Shown here: in pieces, positions 59,817 through 64,000 of the stretch
Numbering within the stretch: position 1 is the stretch's first letter
Layout: each line of letters opens with the position of its first letter
NCBI RefSeq assembly: GCF_027111315.2
Contig: NZ_CP114289.2
Span: 1,240,001 to 1,304,000, forward strand
Source: Flavobacterium limnophilum
GTDB taxonomy: Bacteria; Bacteroidota; Bacteroidia; Flavobacteriales; Flavobacteriaceae
Reading direction: 5' to 3'
Length of the DNA stretch: 64,000 bases
Notes under the pieces: model-generated
What the model saw: the letters and a program-made list of their open reading frames with translations, nothing else
What the model was told of the DNA's origin: nothing
The model's database searches: none
Program-made: the position numbers and the translations under genes

Positions 59817-60884
59817 TTAAGATTTATAATCTTCGAAAGCCTTTAGAATCAATTCGTTTTCAACAGATTGATTGATTAATATTTTTCCGATACCGTCAAT
59901 CAAGGCAAACTGGATGTTGCCGTATTCATTTTTCTTGTCATGAATGAGTAATTCCAAGATGGGGTCGATGTCGCTTTCTTCAAAAACAACCTCATCATAG
60001 ATTGATTTTATTGTAGTTTTTATCTGATTGTATTCTGCAAGGTTTATCAAGTTTTTCTCCAATGAGATATAACTTTCCAAAATCATTCCTATGGCAATGG
60101 CTTCTCCGTGCAACAAGGATTTCTTGTTTTCGTTTTCCAGAAAATAACTTTCGATGGCGTGGCCTAAAGTATGCCCGAAATTCAAGGCTTTACGAATATT
60201 TTTTTCTGTTGGATCCTGGATTACGACTTCATTCTTGATTTCGACGGAACGGTAGATCAATTCATCAAAATCGGCAAAATCCACGGCTTTCAAATCCAGA
60301 AATTTTTCCCAATATTTCTTGTCGTAAATCAATCCGTGTTTGAGCATTTCGGCCAATCCTGAGCGCATTTCCTCTTTGGAAAGTGTTTCTAGATATTGGG
60401 TGTCAATAAGTACCATTTGCGGTACATTAATTACGCCAATCTGGTTTTTCAAATTGCCTAAATCAACACCTGTTTTACCGCCTACGGAAGCATCTACCAT
60501 AGAAAGTAATGTCGTCGGAATATTGATGAAATCCATTCCTCGTTTGAATGTAGAAGCAACAAAACCGCCTAAATCCGTGACAACTCCGCCACCCAAATTG
60601 ATGACAAGGCTTTTTCTGTCGGCACCCAATTCGGTCAAAACATTCCAAATTTCGACACAAGTTTCTATGTTTTTATTTGGTTCGCCAGCTTCAAATTCAA
60701 CAATTTCCGTATGTATATCAGTGGCTAAATAAGGCAGGAATTTTGACAAACATAACGCTTCGGTATTGCTGTCCACAATGATGAATAGGTTGGAATATTT
60801 GCTTTCTTTCAGGAATAAATTAAGAGCTTCATATCCTTTTTCGTTGAAATATATTGGATAATTGTTGGCTTGAATTGGCTGCAT
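59817..60884 (-). CDS. aroB: 3-dehydroquinate synthase
   Basis: Second enzyme of the shikimate pathway, cyclising DAHP to 3-dehydroquinate with NAD and Zn. 355 aa, normal length. Seen: NLGGGVVTDLGGFVASTFKRG near residue 97, TTLLSMVDASVGGKTG, LKNQIGVINVPQMVLID, the metal-binding block EEMRSGLAEMLKHGLI, and ALNFGHTLGHAIE with the second His pair. Divergent from proline dehydrogenase. Confidence 0.97.
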   Translation of the reverse strand: MQPIQANNYPIYFNEKGYEALNLFLKESKYSNLFIIVDSNTEALCLSKFLPYLATDIHTEIVEFEAGEPNKNIETCVEIWNVLTELGADRKSLVINLGGGVVTDLGGFVASTFKRGMDFINIPTTLLSMVDASVGGKTGVDLGNLKNQIGVINVPQMVLIDTQYLETLSKEEMRSGLAEMLKHGLIYDKKYWEKFLDLKAVDFADFDELIYRSVEIKNEVVIQDPTEKNIRKALNFGHTLGHAIESYFLENENKKSLLHGEAIAIGMILESYISLEKNLINLAEYNQIKTTIKSIYDEVVFEESDIDPILELLIHDKKNEYGNIQFALIDGIGKILINQSVENELILKAFEDYKS

Positions 60885-60922
60885 AGTATATCGTTAATTT
60901 GAATGGCAAAATAAGGTAATTT

Positions 60923-60957
60923 TTGGGGAATAATATTCAAAACTCTCTTTATATTTG
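60923..60957 (+). promoter_or_regulatory. Probable promoter of the proline dehydrogenase gene
   Basis: TATATTTG at 60950-60957 fits the -7 consensus. TTG at 60923-60925 is 24 bp upstream, one base longer than the usual spacer. The ATG follows at 60977. Confidence 0.55.
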
Positions 60958-60976
60958 TATAAAAATATAACAAAAA

Positions 60977-62146
60977 ATGCGAAATATTTTCAAAAACACA
61001 CAAATTGCATTCTCTTTAAAAAGCGATACCGAACTCGATAGAGCTTATTTTCTTTTTAAAATGATTGCCAATGAACCACTTGTTCGAATAGGAACCGCAG
61101 TAACTAATTTTGCCCTAAAGACCCATCTTCCGGTGGAAGGTTTGATTCGTGCCACTGTTTTTGACCATTTTTGTGGTGGTGTAAATGAGGATGATTGTCT
61201 AACGGTTGTAGACAAATTGTTTACCAAAGGCGTTTCGTCTGTCTTGGATTATTCCGTGGAAGGAAAAGAAGAAGAAGAACAATTTGATGCCGTTTTGGGA
61301 AAAACCTTGAAATTGATAGAGTTTGCCAAAGAAAAGAAAGCTATTCCGTTTGCCGTTTTTAAACCAACAGGTTTTGGACGCATTGATTTATACGAGAAAA
61401 TTGGGGAAGGGCAACCATTAAATGCAGCCGAAACCGAAGAATGGAACAAGGTTGTGGCGCGTTTTGACAAAGTGTGCAAGGCATCTTATGATAGTGATGT
61501 GGCGTTGTTGATTGATGCCGAGGAAAGCTGGATGCAAAACCCGGTAGATGATTTGGTCGAAAAAATGATGGTAAAATACAATAAAGCGAAGCCGATTGTT
61601 TTCAATACCTTGCAAATGTACCGTTGGAATCGATTGGATTATTTGAAAAAATTGCACGAAAAAGCAAAACAAGAAGGATTTTATATCGGAATGAAACTGG
61701 TTCGTGGTGCTTATATGGAAAAAGAAAACGAGCGCGCCGTTGAAAAAGGGTATCCAACTCCTATCTGTCCTTCAAAAGAAGCTACGGATGAAAATTATGA
61801 AGCAGCCGTGAAATATATGGTTGACCACATAGATACGATGTCAATTTTTGAGGGAACGCACAACGAAGCCAGCACGTATTTCTTGATGGATTTGATGGAA
61901 GAAAGAGGAATCAAATTGAATGATGACCGAATTTGGTTTGGCCAATTATACGGAATGAGCGACAACATTAGTTTTAATTTGGCAGCCAATGGATATAATG
62001 TGGCCAAGTATTTGCCATTTGGCCCCGTAAAAGACGTGATGCCGTACTTGATTCGCCGTGCCGAAGAAAACACCTCGGTGTCGGGACAAACCAGCCGAGA
62101 ATTGGAAATGATAAAAACGGAACGCGACAGGAGGAAAGGGAAATAA
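60977..62146 (+). CDS. Proline dehydrogenase (stand-alone PRODH domain)
   Basis: 389 aa, FAD-dependent oxidation of proline to pyrroline-5-carboxylate. Barrel motifs: AVFKPTGFGRIDLYEKI, ALLIDAEESWMQNP, VFNTLQMYRWNRLDYL, GFYIGMKLVRGAYMEKE, GTHNEAS near residue 295, LYGMSDNISFNLAANG, and YLPFGPVKDVMPYLIRRAEEN at the end. The last block holds the paired Arg residues that bind the proline carboxylate. No P5C dehydrogenase domain is fused, and none is adjacent. Confidence 0.96.
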   Translation: MRNIFKNTQIAFSLKSDTELDRAYFLFKMIANEPLVRIGTAVTNFALKTHLPVEGLIRATVFDHFCGGVNEDDCLTVVDKLFTKGVSSVLDYSVEGKEEEEQFDAVLGKTLKLIEFAKEKKAIPFAVFKPTGFGRIDLYEKIGEGQPLNAAETEEWNKVVARFDKVCKASYDSDVALLIDAEESWMQNPVDDLVEKMMVKYNKAKPIVFNTLQMYRWNRLDYLKKLHEKAKQEGFYIGMKLVRGAYMEKENERAVEKGYPTPICPSKEATDENYEAAVKYMVDHIDTMSIFEGTHNEASTYFLMDLMEERGIKLNDDRIWFGQLYGMSDNISFNLAANGYNVAKYLPFGPVKDVMPYLIRRAEENTSVSGQTSRELEMIKTERDRRKGK

Positions 62147-62183
62147 AAAGAGTATTCAGTCTGCAGTTTTCAGTAGTCAGTTT

Positions 62184-62217
62184 AAACCCGACAGGTTTTT
62201 GAAACCTGTGGTTTTTA
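62184..62217. terminator. Terminator between proline dehydrogenase and the ABC exporter
   Basis: 8-bp perfect stem ACAGGTTT (62191-62198) / AAACCTGT (62202-62209), extended by AAACC/GGTTT, with a T run to the right. Bidirectional by position between convergent genes. The phrase before it (CAGTCTGCAGTTTTCAGTAG) looks like intergenic repeat debris. Confidence 0.75.
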
Positions 62218-62230
62218 TTTGAATTAAATT

Positions 62231-64000
62231 TTAAGAATGACTAAACTGCAAATGGCTCAAGTTTTTATAAATTCCATTTTCTAAAGCAATCAATTCCTGA
62301 TGGGTTCCTTGTTCGGAAATCACTCCTTTGTCCAAAACCAAAATTTGGTCGGCACTTCGAATGGTGGAGAGACGGTGTGCAATAATAATGCTCGTTCTTC
62401 CTTCCATCAAGATTTCCAGGGCTTCCTGAACCAGTTTTTCGCTTTCGCTGTCCAAGGATGATGTGGCTTCGTCCAATATTAAAATACTCGGATTTTTAAG
62501 CAAGGCTCTGGCAATGGCAACACGTTGTCTTTGCCCTCCAGAAAGTTTAACGCCTCTTTCTCCTACTAGAGTTTCAAATTTATCAGGAAAACTTTCGATA
62601 AAACTCAAGGCGTTGGCTTGTTTGGCTGCCAACATAATTTCTTCATCGGTGGCATCTGGATTTCCATAAGCTATGTTTTCCTTGATGGTTCCACCAAATA
62701 GAATTACGTCTTGAGGTACGATGCTCATATTGCCACGAAGATTTTCCAAATCATAATCGTAGATGTTTTTTCCATCTACCAAAATCTCCCCACTGTCAAT
62801 GTCGTAAAAGCGCAACAACAAGGAAGCGATGGTTGATTTTCCAACACCGCTCGGTCCCACAATGGCTATTTTTTGTCCAAAGTTGGCAGTGAAGTTCACG
62901 CCTTTCAAGACTTTCATCTCTTTTCTGGAAGGGTAGGTGAAACCCACGTTTTTGAAAGTGACATTGCCTTGTATCTTTTGAACGGAATGCGAATTTTGGG
63001 TCGAATTGATTTTCTCGGGAGTTTCGTCCAATAATTCAAAAACACGTTCGGTGGCTCCAATCGCTTTTTGGATTTGGGCATACAATTCGGCGATTCCTCC
63101 AAAAGAAGCCCCCACGAAAGTGGAATACAATATGAAAGAGATTAATTGTCCCACACTCATTTCGCCACTAATGCTCAATCGAACGCCATACCAAACCACG
63201 GCAACGATGGCTCCAAAAAGACAAAAAATGATGAAGGAAGCAAAGTAACCCCTGTATTTTCCGCCTTTGATGGCCAATTTTACGACTTCGTTTATCTTTC
63301 CTTTATATCTTGCAATTTCATACCATTCATTGGCGAAAGCCTTGACAATACTGATTCCCTGCATCGTTTCCTCTACAATAACCTGGCTTTCGGCAACCTG
63401 GTCTTGTACTTTTTTGGAATATTTTCGAATGAATCGACCAAATACAACTGCTGCAACCGCCACAAGTGGAACTACCGATAACATCAACAAGGTGAGTTTG
63501 ACACTTTCGGTGGCTAATAAAATTACCCCACCAATAATCAATATAAATTGTCTTAAAAACTCGGCGATGGTGGTGGTTAGCGTATCTTGAATTTGAGCAA
63601 TGTCGGAGCTGATGCGGCTGTTTAATTCCCCAACTCGTTTATGTGAAAAGAATTGCATCGGTAATTTGACCAAATTACTGTACAGGGAAAGCCGAAGATT
63701 GGCAAGGGTGTGTTCCGTGAAATTAACAAATAGTGACACCCTGAAAAACGAAAAAATGGATTGCAAAAACAATATTCCAATCAGCAATAAAGCGATGTTG
63801 TTCACTTGGGAATAACTTTTGTCCTTGACGCAATCCACCAACATTCCCATCAATTTGGGAAAAGCCAAGGCCGTGGCACCAGTAAGCAATAGAAAAACTA
63901 GTCCTGTGTAGAATTTCCAGTGATGCCCTGTGGCATATTGGAATATGATAGTTGCTTTACTGAGTGAACTTGCCGTGATTTTTGATTTGGGTAAGTCATT
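62231..64000 (-). CDS. ABC transporter, fused permease and ATPase (MsbA/exporter type; N terminus outside window)
   Basis: Half-transporter of the lipid/drug exporter class. Reading back from the Leu codon at 63889, the frame stays open to the window edge (NDLPKSKITASSLSKATIIF and on to YTGLVFLLL), so about 589 residues are visible and only a few are missing. Membrane domain with helices over about the first 330 residues; NBD with Walker A VGPSGVGKST, Q-loop VPQDVILFGG, signature LSGGQRQRVAIARALL, Walker B ILILDEATSSLD and H-loop IIAHRLST. Substrate unknown; a role as lipid flippase is one option. Confidence 0.93.
   Translation of the reverse strand, partial: NDLPKSKITASSLSKATIIFQYATGHHWKFYTGLVFLLLTGATALAFPKLMGMLVDCVKDKSYSQVNNIALLLIGILFLQSIFSFFRVSLFVNFTEHTLANLRLSLYSNLVKLPMQFFSHKRVGELNSRISSDIAQIQDTLTTTIAEFLRQFILIIGGVILLATESVKLTLLMLSVVPLVAVAAVVFGRFIRKYSKKVQDQVAESQVIVEETMQGISIVKAFANEWYEIARYKGKINEVVKLAIKGGKYRGYFASFIIFCLFGAIVAVVWYGVRLSISGEMSVGQLISFILYSTFVGASFGGIAELYAQIQKAIGATERVFELLDETPEKINSTQNSHSVQKIQGNVTFKNVGFTYPSRKEMKVLKGVNFTANFGQKIAIVGPSGVGKSTIASLLLRFYDIDSGEILVDGKNIYDYDLENLRGNMSIVPQDVILFGGTIKENIAYGNPDATDEEIMLAAKQANALSFIESFPDKFETLVGERGVKLSGGQRQRVAIARALLKNPSILILDEATSSLDSESEKLVQEALEILMEGRTSIIIAHRLSTIRSADQILVLDKGVISEQGTHQELIALENGIYKNLSHLQFSHS

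Noticed and set aside
59607..59846. 79-aa plus-strand frame containing AFDFDGTI, which resembles a HAD hydrolase start
   Set aside because: It is the antisense of the 59-aa minus-strand ORF and the promoter region, and it overlaps the aroB 3' end. The resemblance is only eight residues and no HAD domain follows.

Overview
The window reads as a contiguous chromosomal segment of a Flavobacterium-like member of the Bacteroidota. Grounds are the low GC content, the type IX secretion/gliding gene families (PorQ, PorP/SprF, PorE-like OmpA proteins, giant proteins with a gliding-type C-terminal domain), Flavobacterium-type promoters (TTG, about 19-21 bp, TAnnTTTG), S-D/E-rich lipoproteins, and familiar gene pairs such as porQ-cmk and rsmD next to a DUF3822 gene. 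I saw no tRNA, rRNA operon, phage, transposase or CRISPR array.

Layout. 1-3.5 kb: the end of lon, then porQ and cmk. 3.5-5.1 kb: two paralogous CAP-domain lipoproteins. 5.1-29.5 kb (all on the minus strand): two consecutive copies of a three-gene unit made of a giant repetitive T9SS adhesin (2963 and 2927 aa), a PorP/SprF protein and a PorE-like OmpA-family protein. The two accessory genes are almost identical between copies, at a constant offset of 12,639 bp. The adhesins share their C-terminal part but carry unrelated repeat arrays (14 x 87 aa and 28 x 51 aa). This is the most striking region.

30-33.6 kb: a polyphosphate operon (SixA-like phosphatase, ppk1, ppx). 33.7-35.4 kb: dnaX on the minus strand, split by a run of ten A residues that looks like a programmed frameshift or slippage site. 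35.4-37.5 kb: a TIMP-like membrane protein, a small conserved protein, the RNase P RNA gene with a textbook promoter, and a ParE/RelE-type toxin-antitoxin pair. 37.5-47.9 kb: housekeeping and small accessory genes (rsmD, DUF3822, a RecD-like helicase, a DODA-type dioxygenase, kdsB, an M16 peptidase pair, a K+ channel, a spermidine-synthase-like protein), with several dispersed repeat remnants between them.

47.9-54.4 kb: an acyltransferase, an XRE regulator divergent from an M14 carboxypeptidase with five palindromic operator-like sites between them, an Lrp regulator, PEP carboxylase and a DinB protein. 54.4-60.9 kb (minus strand): recQ; a polyamine operon (arginine decarboxylase, deoxyhypusine-synthase homologue, acidic small protein) with a small unlisted ORF directly at its promoter; and aroB. 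61-64 kb: proline dehydrogenase and a truncated ABC exporter.

How the genes fit together: porQ belongs to the T9SS core, while the SprF-like and PorE-like proteins are probably dedicated partners of the two adhesins. The other clusters are short, self-contained operons. All functional statements rest on sequence motifs and recalled family knowledge; no database search was run.
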